Source: JAEULH01 sp963789785
GTDB taxonomy: Bacteria; Pseudomonadota; Alphaproteobacteria; Rhodospirillales; Defluviicoccaceae
Assembly: GCA_963789785.1 (NCBI GenBank)
Contig: CAWBNC010000034.1
Location: forward strand, 34,312 to 98,311
Reading direction: 5' to 3'
DNA: 64,000 nt
Made by a program: the position numbers and the translations under genes. Shown one piece after another: positions 8,711 to 18,310 of this stretch. The notes beneath the pieces are model-generated. The model worked only from the letters and a program-made list of their open reading frames with translations. It did no database searches and had not been told where the DNA came from. How positions within the stretch are numbered: position 1 is the stretch's first letter; every line of letters starts with the position of its first letter.

Positions 8711-10108
8711 ATGGCACTGCATTCGAAGGATGACGTGCGGGCCGGCCTCCTGGACGACATTTACGCGTCGGCTGATCTATCGGTCAGCCTGCCGAAGTAC
8801 AGATTTCCGGAAGAGGAGCACGCGCCGCGCCATGCCTACAGCGTCATCCACGACGAGCTGATGCTGGACGGCAACTCGCGCCAGAACCTCGCGACGTTCT
8901 GCCAGACCTGGGCTGAACCCGAGGTGCACCAGCTGATGGACGAGTGCCTCGACAAGAACATGATCGACAAGGACGAGTATCCGCAGACGGCTGAGATCGA
9001 AGCGCGCTGCGTCCACATGCTGGCGGATCTGTGGAACGCGCCCGACGCAGCGAACACCCTGGGATGCTCGACGACCGGCTCCAGCGAGGCGGCAATGCTC
9101 GGTGGCATGGCGATGAAATGGCGCTGGCGGGAGAGAATGAGGGCGCAAGGCAGGCCGACCAACAGACCGAACCTGGTCACCGGGCCAGTGCAAATCTGCT
9201 GGCACAAGTTCGCCCGCTACTGGGACGTCGAGCACCGGGAGATTCCGATGGAGCACGGTCGGCTGCTGATGACGCCGGAGCAAGTGCTGAGGCGGTGCGA
9301 CGAGAATACGATCGGCGTCGTCCCCACCCTCGGAGTGACCTTCACCTGCGACTACGAACCGGTCGCGGCCGTCGCCGATGCGCTTGACCAACTGCAACGC
9401 GACCGAGGACTCGACATTCCGGTTCACGTCGACGGCGCCAGCGGCGGTTTCCTCGCACCGTTCTGTGCGCCCGGAATGCACTGGGATTTCCGAGTACCCC
9501 GCGTCAAGTCGATCAACACCTCGGGGCACAAGTTCGGGCTATCGCCGCTGGGCGTTGGCTGGGTGGTCTGGCGCGAAGCTAGCGACCTCCCACGCGACCT
9601 TATCTTCGATGTCAACTACCTGGGCGGCAACATGCCCACCTTCGCCCTCAACTTCTCGCGGCCAGGCGGCCAGATCGTCTGCCAGTATTACAACTTTCTC
9701 CGGCTCGGCAAGGAAGGCTACCGCAAGATCCACATGGCCTGCTACGACACGGCGCGATACATGGCCGATGAGATCGCCAAGCTCGGGCCGTTCGAGATCA
9801 TCTACGGCGGCGATCCCGAGCAGGGCATCCCGGCGGTGTCCTGGAAAATCAAGGATGGCAGCGACCCGGGGTTCACCCTCTACGACCTGGCGGACCGTCT
9901 CGCCCGCCACGGCTGGCAGGTTCCCGCCTATCCGCTCGAGCCCGACTGCCAGGATCTGGTGATCCAGCGCATTCTGGTCCGCCACGGCGTGAGCAGAGAC
10001 CTGGGGGCGCTGCTGGTCGAGGATTTCAAGCTTTGCCTCGCCCATTTCGATGCCCATCCGATCACCTCGCCGATGACCGCCGATAAGGCGGGCGGCTTCC
10101 ACCACTAG
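8711..10108 (+). CDS. gadB: Glutamate decarboxylase
   Basis: PLP-dependent decarboxylation of L-glutamate to GABA, consuming a proton. 465 residues, equal to E. coli GadA/GadB. GCSTTGSSEAAMLGG forms the PLP-phosphate and substrate region, HVDGASGGF carries the Asp that pairs with the pyridine nitrogen, and INTSGHKFG holds the Schiff-base Lys274. The N-terminus (KYRFPEEEHAPRHAYSVIHD) and the His-rich end (GGFHH) also match GadB. GGGAGGAG precedes the ATG by 7 bases. An APC permease follows 160 bases downstream on the same strand, suggesting a decarboxylase-transporter pair for acid tolerance or GABA production. Confidence 0.96.
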   Translation: MALHSKDDVRAGLLDDIYASADLSVSLPKYRFPEEEHAPRHAYSVIHDELMLDGNSRQNLATFCQTWAEPEVHQLMDECLDKNMIDKDEYPQTAEIEARCVHMLADLWNAPDAANTLGCSTTGSSEAAMLGGMAMKWRWRERMRAQGRPTNRPNLVTGPVQICWHKFARYWDVEHREIPMEHGRLLMTPEQVLRRCDENTIGVVPTLGVTFTCDYEPVAAVADALDQLQRDRGLDIPVHVDGASGGFLAPFCAPGMHWDFRVPRVKSINTSGHKFGLSPLGVGWVVWREASDLPRDLIFDVNYLGGNMPTFALNFSRPGGQIVCQYYNFLRLGKEGYRKIHMACYDTARYMADEIAKLGPFEIIYGGDPEQGIPAVSWKIKDGSDPGFTLYDLADRLARHGWQVPAYPLEPDCQDLVIQRILVRHGVSRDLGALLVEDFKLCLAHFDAHPITSPMTADKAGGFHH

Positions 10109-10271
10109 GCCCGGCGCCACCAGGCCCACCCGGAACCAAGTACATAGATAACGAAGACGCCGCTTTCGTCAAAACCAATTAAACCAGTGATCTCTAGAAT
10201 AATGGCTGAGCGGGCATGGCGATGATGGGTGTCGAAGTCGATCGGGTTCGATGTATTGGAGTAAGCACCTG

Positions 10272-11621
10272 ATGTCTGCCCGCGGGCATTCCAAGCTCGG
10301 TACGTTATCCACATTGTCGATCGGCATCGGCGGTATGGTAGGAGGCGGTATTTTCGCGGTGACCGGGCTGACGGTGGAGGTCACCAAAGGTGCCGCGCCT
10401 ATCGCTTTCCTGGTTGCAGGGGTCGTGGCCCTACTAACCAGCTACTCCTATCTGAAACTGACGCTTCGCTTTCCCGGAGAGGGCGGCACGGTGGCGTTTC
10501 TCAACCAGGCGTTTGGCGGCGGCATCTTTACGGGGGCAGCGAACATCCTGCTGCTGCTCAGTTACGTGGTGCTTGTCGCGGTATACGCCTATGCCTTCGG
10601 CAGCTACGGAGCCACCTTCTTCCCGGAGCAGGACCGGGGTATCTGGCTTCACCTGTTGATGAGCGCGGTGATCGTCGGCATGGTCGTCGTCAATGTTTTC
10701 GGCGATCGCCTGGTTGTCCGCTCCGAGAACCTTTTCAATGTGGTCAAGATGGCTCTATTGGCCGTGTTTGTGGTCGTGGGCCTGCTCACGCCCATGGAGT
10801 GGAGCCGCCTCGGATCCGATAACTTCGTGACACCGCTGGGTCTCGTCGCCGGCGCCATGCTCATTTTCCTCAATTACGAGGGTTTCGAGCTCATCGCCAA
10901 CGCCTCTGGGGATATCGCCGATCCGAAACGAACGCTGCCGATCGCCTATGTCGGCGGCGTGCTAATCGTCATCGCATTCTATGTGCTGATCGTCACGGTC
11001 GTGGTCGGACACCTGAGCTTTGCGGAGGTGGCACAGTCCAGGGACTACGCCTTGTCCGTGGCGGCGCAGGAGTTTATGGGCAGGACCGGCTATGTCGCGA
11101 TCGCCGTTGCAGCGCTGGCGGCTACGACATCTGCTATCAACGCCACCTTTTACAGCACCGGACGCCTAGCCTACATCATCGCCAAGAGCGGAGAGCTACC
11201 CACCGAACTCGAGCGGTCAATTCGCCGCCAGCATCTCGAGGGGACCCTGATCACTGCCGCGCTTGCCCTCATCATCGCCAATCTGGTGCCGCTGGAAGCG
11301 ATCGCAACCATGGGCAGCGCCGGTTTCCTCCTGCTCTTCATGGCGGTCAATGTCGCCAACCTCCGGCTCGCCCGGGACACGGGGAGTCGCGCCTGGATAT
11401 CCGGGTTGGCCGCGCTGAGCACGGGCTTCGCGCTCGTCATTCTCTGCGTCGAGGTCGACGAAAACCCGGCGACCCGGGACCATCTGTGGATTCTTGCAGG
11501 CATGGTCTTGGTGTCGTTGGGGATAGAGGTGGCCTATCGCCGGATCACGGGACGAAGAGTACGCCTGACTCAGAGCACGGATGAAGAGGTCACCCAGCCG
11601 GCGGCGCGCCGCCGGCGGTGA
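10272..11621 (+). CDS. APC-superfamily amino acid permease
   Basis: About 449 residues with some 12 hydrophobic segments. The first has the APC signature SIGIGGMVGGGIFAVTG and the sixth is near LIFLNYEGFELIANASGDIA. I prefer the ATG at 10272 (GGAG upstream) to the ATG at 10251. Position after gadB suggests glutamate uptake or glutamate/GABA exchange like GadC. However, the sequence looks more like the general YhdG-type APC group, and I do not see the C-terminal plug described for GadC. Transport of an amino acid is well supported; the substrate is inferred from context. Confidence 0.85.
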   Translation: MSARGHSKLGTLSTLSIGIGGMVGGGIFAVTGLTVEVTKGAAPIAFLVAGVVALLTSYSYLKLTLRFPGEGGTVAFLNQAFGGGIFTGAANILLLLSYVVLVAVYAYAFGSYGATFFPEQDRGIWLHLLMSAVIVGMVVVNVFGDRLVVRSENLFNVVKMALLAVFVVVGLLTPMEWSRLGSDNFVTPLGLVAGAMLIFLNYEGFELIANASGDIADPKRTLPIAYVGGVLIVIAFYVLIVTVVVGHLSFAEVAQSRDYALSVAAQEFMGRTGYVAIAVAALAATTSAINATFYSTGRLAYIIAKSGELPTELERSIRRQHLEGTLITAALALIIANLVPLEAIATMGSAGFLLLFMAVNVANLRLARDTGSRAWISGLAALSTGFALVILCVEVDENPATRDHLWILAGMVLVSLGIEVAYRRITGRRVRLTQSTDEEVTQPAARRRR

Positions 11622-11668
11622 CGTCCAACCAGGTCTCCTGTCCTGGCCACAACAATGTTACGGAAGGA

Positions 11669-12352
11669 TCAGACCGCCGCTATCTCGCGCATCTTCGACA
11701 GGCGGTCGGCGCGGCGCGTTGTCTCGGGAAGACGAAACCGGGTCGTGCACTGAAGGACGAGCGCGATTGCAGTGGGAAGCGACACCCGGTGGCCGATGGA
11801 GACGAAGATCGGCTTGACCCCCGCGCGGGTGCGCAGCGCCGCGCCGATGACCTCGCCCTTGTCGATGAGCGGCGACCAGTCGCCCTTCGCCGGCCCGGGC
11901 TCGGCGTAGGCGCCGACGAGCACCGACTTGGCCACGCCCACCGAAGGCATGTCGAGGAACAACCCCAGATGGCTGGCGAACCCAAGGCGCCGGGGGTGGG
12001 CCAGACCCTGGCCGTCGCAGAGCAGGACATCGGGCCGGCGATCCAGGCGCGCGAGCGCCGCGATAGCCGCCGGCGCCTCGCGGAACGTGAGCAGTCCCGG
12101 CACATAAGGAAAATCGACCGGCACCGTCCAGGCAACCGTCTCGACGACGGAGAGTTCCGGCAGGGCAAGAACGACAACCGCGGCCCGGGCGATGCCGCTG
12201 CGGCCGCGGCGATCGTAGGCGACATCGACGCCGGCGACCCGTCGTACCGGCGCGAGGCGATCTTCGCGGATAACCCGCGCGGCCAGCCGCCGTTGCAGAT
12301 CGACCGCTTCGCGCGGCGTTAGTGTCCAGTCGTGGAGGTCGCCTTCGCTCAC
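11669..12352 (-). CDS. nfi: Endonuclease V (deoxyinosine 3'-endonuclease)
   Basis: Cuts DNA one nucleotide 3' of deoxyinosine, starting repair of deaminated adenine. 227 residues. Asp43 in AGVDVAYD and Asp113 in LLCDGQGLAHPRRLG are the expected metal ligands. FPYVPGLLTFRE (about 81-92) and SVGVAKSVL are family blocks. It starts with GTG at 12352, overlapping the sixA stop by four bases (GTGA), so the two are translationally coupled. A fragment of a second copy lies at 8470-8610. Confidence 0.94.
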   Translation of the reverse strand: MSEGDLHDWTLTPREAVDLQRRLAARVIREDRLAPVRRVAGVDVAYDRRGRSGIARAAVVVLALPELSVVETVAWTVPVDFPYVPGLLTFREAPAAIAALARLDRRPDVLLCDGQGLAHPRRLGFASHLGLFLDMPSVGVAKSVLVGAYAEPGPAKGDWSPLIDKGEVIGAALRTRAGVKPIFVSIGHRVSLPTAIALVLQCTTRFRLPETTRRADRLSKMREIAAV

Positions 12353-12846
12353 TGCCGGCCGGACGGCGCCCGGTCAAGCAGCAAGGGCGCAAGGACCCAG
12401 GCGATCGTCCACTTGCCCACCATCTGGCGTTCCAGGCAGGCGATCGTTCCGGGAGTAAAGCCAACGATGTCGTCGTCTTCCCTCCCGGTCACGAGGCGCC
12501 CGACCATCCTGCCCAGAAACGGCATGTGCCCGACGACCAGGCTGTCATCGCGCCACTGCTCGACGACGCCGGCCAGCCAATCGGTCGAGTCGCCGGGCCG
12601 CAGCCCCGTTGTCGTCTCGGAAACCGCTCCGCCCGGCGCAAGCAGGCCGGCGAAAGCATCCGCCGTCTGCCGGGCGCGGAGTTTGCCGCTGGCGACGATG
12701 CGCACAACCGTGACCCCGGCGTTGCCGGCATTGCCGAGAAACGCCGCCAGCCGGTCAACGTCGATCCGGCCCGCGCCGCTCAGCGGCCGCTCCGGATCGT
12801 CGGCTTCGGCGATCGCTTCGCCATGCTGGACAAGATAGAGCTTCAC
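12349..12846 (-). CDS. sixA: SixA-type phosphohistidine phosphatase
   Basis: Histidine phosphatase of 165 residues. The catalytic motif is QHGEA (His8, here with Gln instead of the more common Arg before His). The second histidine is in VVGHMPFLGRM and ASGKLRARQTADAF holds a conserved Arg. SixA dephosphorylates phosphohistidines in proteins such as ArcB or PtsO in other bacteria; the target here is unknown. It lies 38 bases after atpC on the same strand and overlaps nfi by four bases. Confidence 0.88.
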   Translation of the reverse strand: MKLYLVQHGEAIAEADDPERPLSGAGRIDVDRLAAFLGNAGNAGVTVVRIVASGKLRARQTADAFAGLLAPGGAVSETTTGLRPGDSTDWLAGVVEQWRDDSLVVGHMPFLGRMVGRLVTGREDDDIVGFTPGTIACLERQMVGKWTIAWVLAPLLLDRAPSGRQ

Positions 12847-12884
12847 ATCGGCCTCCCGGTGCCATCAGAAGCCGCCGTGGTCCT

Positions 12885-13304
12885 TCAGCTCTTTTCGTAG
12901 GCGTCGAGCGCTTCGAGCATCGCCTCCGCGGCGCGCAATTCGCGCTCGGCGCCACGCCGGATGCCGGGCGTATCGGCGGCCATCAGCGCGTCGTGGGCGC
13001 GACTGAGCCGGGCTTCGGCCTCGTCGCGGGTAATGTCCTTGACCGCGATGGCTTCCTCGGCCAGCACCGTGCAGCGTTCAGTGGTGACCTCGGCGAAGCC
13101 CTGCTCGACGAAGATCTGGTCGCGGATCTTCAGATTGTGCTCGCGGATCTCCACGGTCCCCGGGCGCAACGTCGAGAGCATCGGCGCGTGACCGGGAAGG
13201 ACGCCGAAATTGCCGGCTTCGCCCGGAATGACGACCATCTCGGCGGGCTGCGACAGCAGCATCCGCCCCGGCGTTACGATCTCGAAGGTGAAGGTGTCGG
13301 CCAC
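12885..13304 (-). CDS. atpC: ATP synthase F1 epsilon subunit
   Basis: Central-stalk subunit that couples rotation to catalysis and inhibits ATP hydrolysis. 139 residues: N-terminal beta sandwich (FEIVTPGRMLLSQPAEMVVI, PGEAGNFGVLPGHAPMLSTL) and a C-terminal helical pair (DEAEARLSRAHDALM). Last gene of the F1 operon, 144 bases after atpD with a stem-loop between. Confidence 0.95.
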   Translation of the reverse strand: MADTFTFEIVTPGRMLLSQPAEMVVIPGEAGNFGVLPGHAPMLSTLRPGTVEIREHNLKIRDQIFVEQGFAEVTTERCTVLAEEAIAVKDITRDEAEARLSRAHDALMAADTPGIRRGAERELRAAEAMLEALDAYEKS

Positions 13305-13346
13305 AACGCGCCTCGCTCGTTCCCGCCGCCTCGCTCGCGGCCTCTA

Positions 13347-13394
13347 GATCAACCTGCTTTCGGATGGAATTGTCCGAAAGCAGAAAAGTTGATC
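13347..13394. repeat. Long inverted repeat between atpD and atpC
   Basis: Arms GATCAAC (13347-13353) plus CTGCTTTCGGA (13354-13364) match TCCGAAAGCAG (13373-13383) and GTTGATC (13388-13394). The loop is 8 bases and one arm has a four-base AAAA bulge. The transcript would form a stable hairpin between the beta and epsilon cistrons. There is no following U tract, so it is not a classic terminator. An mRNA-processing or stability element, or a palindromic repeat family, is plausible. Confidence 0.7.
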
Positions 13395-13448
13395 GAATAC
13401 AAAAAGATCGAGCATCTCATCTGCGCCCACTCGGGCGAGAGCCATGCT

Positions 13449-14873
<1,425 letters not shown>

Positions 14874-14922
14874 TGCCGATGCTCCTCTGGCGAACGGTGC
14901 CTGTTTCCAGGCCTTGACGGGC

Positions 14923-15817
14923 TCACAGCGCCTCGGCGCCGGAGATGATCTCGATCAGCTCGGTCGTGATCGCGGCCTGGCGGGTCCGGTTGTACTTCAG
15001 CCGCAGCTTGTCGATCATGTCCGCCGCGTTGTTCGTCGCGTTGTCCATGGCGGTCATCCGCGCCCCCTGCTCCGAGGCGTAGCTTTCAAGCAGCGCGCGG
15101 AAGATCTGCATCGACAGGTTGGCCGGCAGAAGCGAGCCGAGGAGCTGGTCTTCGCCCGGCTCAAGCTCGTACTCGGCCTCGCTCACAGCGGCCCGATCTC
15201 CACCCGCGGCGGCCAGGTGCTCGACCGGAAACGGAATGATCTGCTTGACCGTCACTTCATGCGCGATGGCTGACTTGAATGTATTGTAGATGACGATGCA
15301 GGTGTCGAACTCGCCGGCCTCGAACATGTTGCGCAGGCGCTTGGCGATGTCGCGCGCCGGCGCGAACTGCGCCCCGGAGCGGGTGACGTTCTCCATCGAG
15401 TCGACGATCCGCCCTGCATGGTCCCGACGAAGGACGTCCCGGCCCTTTCGCCCGACGCAGAGCAGCTTGACCTGCTTGCCTTCGCCGCTCCAGCGCAATG
15501 ATGCGCCGGCGGGTCTCGCGGACGATGCTGCTGTTGAAGCCGCCGCACAGGCCCCGGTCGCCGGTGACGGCGACGATGAGGTAGCTGTTGTCCGTTCCGT
15601 AACCGGACAGCAGCTTCGGCGCGGACTGCAGCGACGACATGCTGGCGACCATCTGCGCCAGCATCCGTTCCATCCGCTCGCCGTAGGGCCGGCCTTCCTC
15701 CGCCGACGCCTGCGCCCGCTTCAGCTTGGACGCGGCGACCATCTTCATCGCCGACGTGATCTTCTGCGTCGACTGGACGCTGGCGATCCGGTTTCTGAGA
15801 TCCTTCAGGCTCGGCAT
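14923..15817 (-). CDS. atpG: ATP synthase F1 gamma subunit, with a frameshift
   Basis: Rotor shaft of F1. The N-terminal coiled coil begins MPSLKDLRNRIASVQSTQKI at 15817. GDRGLCGGFNSSIVRETRRR follows, and the C-terminal helix ends RTRQAAITTELIEIISGAEA. The frame changes near 15487. Reading GAG then GGC (skipping one C) restores IIALE followed by GEGKQVKLLCVGRKGRD, so a one-base insertion explains it. Corrected length is about 297 residues. F1 cannot work without gamma, so a sequence error is favoured. Confidence 0.93.
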
Positions 15818-15862
15818 GAGACGCTGGTCCCCTTGACTGGCTTCGATTACAGCGTCCGGCGC

Positions 15863-17395
15863 TTACGAGAAGCTTTTGGCGAAACGGTCGATGAAGGCGG
15901 TGAGCTTCTTGTCGGTCTCCTCGCTCAGATCCTTCTCCGTCCGGATGGTCTCGAGGATATCGGCGCCGTTGGCGCGGATGTTGTCGAGCAGCGAGGCTTC
16001 GAACCGGCCGACATCGCCGACGGGAATCTTGTCGAGATAGCCGCGCACGCCGGTGAAGATGGAGACCACCTCCTCCTGAACCGGGAACGGATGAAACTGC
16101 GGCTGCTTCAGCAGTTCGGTCAGACGCTCGCCGCGGCTGAGCAGGCGCTTGGTCGAGGCGTCCAGGTCGGAGGCGAACTGGGAGAAGGCCGCCATCTCGC
16201 GGTACTGCGCCAGCTCGAGCTTGATGCTGCCTGCGACCTTCTTCATCGCCTTGATCTGCGCCGCCGAACCGACCCGGCTGACCGAAATGCCGACGTTCAC
16301 CGCCGGCCGAATGCCTTTATAGAAGAGCTCGGTCTCAAGGAAGATCTGGCCGTCGGTAATCGAGATGACATTGGTCGGGATGTACGCCGACACGTCGCCG
16401 GACTGGGTCTCGATCACCGGCAGCGCGGTCAGCGAGCCGGAGCCGTGATCCTTGTTCAGCTTCGCGGCCCGCTCCAGCAGTCGCGAATGCAGATAGAAAA
16501 CGTCGCCGGGGTAGGCTTCGCGGCCCGGCGGCCGGCGCAGCAGCAGCGACATCTGCCGATAGGCGACGGCCTGCTTCGACAGGTCGTCGTAGAAGATCAC
16601 CGCGTGCATCCCGTTGTCGCGGAAATACTCGCCGATGGTGCAGCCGGCGTAGGGCGCGAGGTACTGCAGCGGCGCGGCTTCGGAAGCCGTCGCGGCGACG
16701 ACCACGGTGTAGTCGAAGGCGTCGTGCTCCTGGAGCACCTTGACGAGCTGCGCCACCGACGAGCGCTTCTGGCCGATGGCGACATAGATGCAGAAGAGCT
16801 TTTCGGAGTCGTTCTTGGCGTTGTCGTTGGTATACTTCTGGTTGATGATCGTATCGAGAATGATCGCCGTCTTGCCGGTCTGGCGATCGCCGATGATCAG
16901 CTCGCGCTGGCCGCGCCCGATCGGGATCAGGCTGTCGATCGCCTTGACCCCGGTCTGCATCGGCTCGTGCACCGATTGGCGCGGAATGATCCCCGGCGCC
17001 TTCACGTCGGCGACCCGGCGCTCGGCTGCGTCGATCGGCCCCTTGCCGTCGATCGGTTCGCCGACGGCGTTGACGACGCGCCCGAGCAGCCCCATGCCGA
17101 CGGGAATGTCGACGATGGCGCCGGTTCGCTTGACGACGTCGCCCTCGCGGATCATCCGGTCGTCGCCGAACAGCACGACGCCAACGTTGTCCTCTTCCAG
17201 GTTCAGCGCCATCCCCTTGGTGCCGTCGGGAAATTCCACCATCTCGCCGGCCTGAACCTTGTCCAGGCCGTAGACACGGGCGATGCCGTCACCCACCGAC
17301 AGGACCGTACCGACCTCGGCGACTTCCGCTTCCGTGCCGAACTTTGCGATTTGCTGCTTCAGAATCGCGGAAATTTCCGCGGCGCGGATCTCCAT
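15863..17395 (-). CDS. atpA: ATP synthase F1 alpha subunit
   Basis: Nucleotide-binding regulatory subunit of F1. About 510 residues starting MEIRAAEISAILKQQI. Walker A is GDRQTGKTAIILDTIINQ near 170, and signatures AVAYRQMSLLLRRPPGREAY and PAVNVGISVSRVGSAAQ are present. The ATG at 17395 overlaps the atpH stop by one base (TGATG). The gene is intact. Confidence 0.98.
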   Translation of the reverse strand: MEIRAAEISAILKQQIAKFGTEAEVAEVGTVLSVGDGIARVYGLDKVQAGEMVEFPDGTKGMALNLEEDNVGVVLFGDDRMIREGDVVKRTGAIVDIPVGMGLLGRVVNAVGEPIDGKGPIDAAERRVADVKAPGIIPRQSVHEPMQTGVKAIDSLIPIGRGQRELIIGDRQTGKTAIILDTIINQKYTNDNAKNDSEKLFCIYVAIGQKRSSVAQLVKVLQEHDAFDYTVVVAATASEAAPLQYLAPYAGCTIGEYFRDNGMHAVIFYDDLSKQAVAYRQMSLLLRRPPGREAYPGDVFYLHSRLLERAAKLNKDHGSGSLTALPVIETQSGDVSAYIPTNVISITDGQIFLETELFYKGIRPAVNVGISVSRVGSAAQIKAMKKVAGSIKLELAQYREMAAFSQFASDLDASTKRLLSRGERLTELLKQPQFHPFPVQEEVVSIFTGVRGYLDKIPVGDVGRFEASLLDNIRANGADILETIRTEKDLSEETDKKLTAFIDRFAKSFS

Positions 17396-17955
17396 CACCC
17401 GGTCCCCTTCATAGCAAGGCTCAGTCTTTTCAGCTTGGTGCTGAGCGAAAAGTCGATCATCCGCGAGCCGACCTTGACGATCAGCCCGCCGAGAAGCTGC
17501 GGGTCAACCCGGGTTGAGAGGGCGACATCGGTCCCGACCGCCTTCTTCAGGACGGCCGTGACGGCGCTCAGCTGCTCCGCCGACAGGGTTTGCGCGGCAA
17601 CCACCTCCGCCACCGTCTCACCGCGCCGATCGGCCATCATCTGCTGGTAGGCCGCGATCATCGCAGGCAGGGCGAACAGCCGCCGGTTGGCCGCCACGAG
17701 GCCGACGAACTTCTGCACCAGCGGACCGATTCCGGCTGCCTCGAGCACCGCGGCCGCACCGCGCTGCTGGTCCTCGCGGGAGATGACGGGCGAGCGGATC
17801 AGCCGCTGCAGATCCTCGCTGCCGTCGATCATGTCCGCCAGCCGCCGCAGCTCATCGGCGACCCGGTCAAGCGACTTCTCCTGCTCGGCCAGTTCGAACA
17901 CAGCCGCCGCATAGCGGTGGGCAAGGCCGGAAGAGCCTTTGGTTGTGGTTGTCAC
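17395..17955 (-). CDS. atpH: ATP synthase F1 delta subunit
   Basis: Peripheral-stalk subunit linking F1 to the b subunits. About 186 residues from a GTG at 17955 (VTTTTKGSSGLAHRYAAAVF), with the C-terminal block ALSTRVDPQLLGGLIVKVGS and MIDFSLSTKLKRL. I chose this start because GLAHRYAAAVFELA is the normal family N-terminus; the longer open frame to 18087 is unlike the family. A GAGGG lies upstream. It is the first gene of an F1-only operon; F0 genes are not in the window, as is usual in Alphaproteobacteria. Confidence 0.93.
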   Translation of the reverse strand: MTTTTKGSSGLAHRYAAAVFELAEQEKSLDRVADELRRLADMIDGSEDLQRLIRSPVISREDQQRGAAAVLEAAGIGPLVQKFVGLVAANRRLFALPAMIAAYQQMMADRRGETVAEVVAAQTLSAEQLSAVTAVLKKAVGTDVALSTRVDPQLLGGLIVKVGSRMIDFSLSTKLKRLSLAMKGTG

Positions 17956-18310
17956 CCGGGAGCGCCCTCGTTCTTGTTTTATTGTCGGGCCTGAGGTGCA
18001 CCCGCATCGCTCATCCGCGAAGTGCACCAGCCCTTTAAACGTACCGCGCGAAAGCCGCCGGGGCCCAGCGCGACTGTTCTCTAACACACCTGTTTTGGCC
18101 TTGCAACCCGACTCCCCGACCGCGAAGTGAGCGGAAAACCTTGGTTTTGTGCGGATCTACGGCAAAAGAAGGCAACGCCCGAAGCCTCGATCTCGCGGGT
18201 GCAACAACCGTCATGGAGCACAGTGCACGCCATATCCATAGAGAGTTCTACGGATTTTTCGGCCCCTGCCGCTATCCGGCGAATGGCCGCCGAGCGCGAC
18301 CGGCCGGAGT
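17956..18310. other. priA-atpH intergenic region
   Basis: About 355 bases between the priA stop and the atpH start, both minus strand. It must contain the promoter of the F1 operon, but I see no convincing -35/-10 pair and no intrinsic terminator for priA. No coding signal. Confidence 0.4.

Noticed and set aside
10272..11621. Calling the permease GadC
   Set aside because: Context fits, but the sequence lacks an evident C-terminal plug and resembles a broader APC group.
15290..17650. 786-codon plus-strand open frame
   Set aside because: Antisense of atpG, atpA and atpH.
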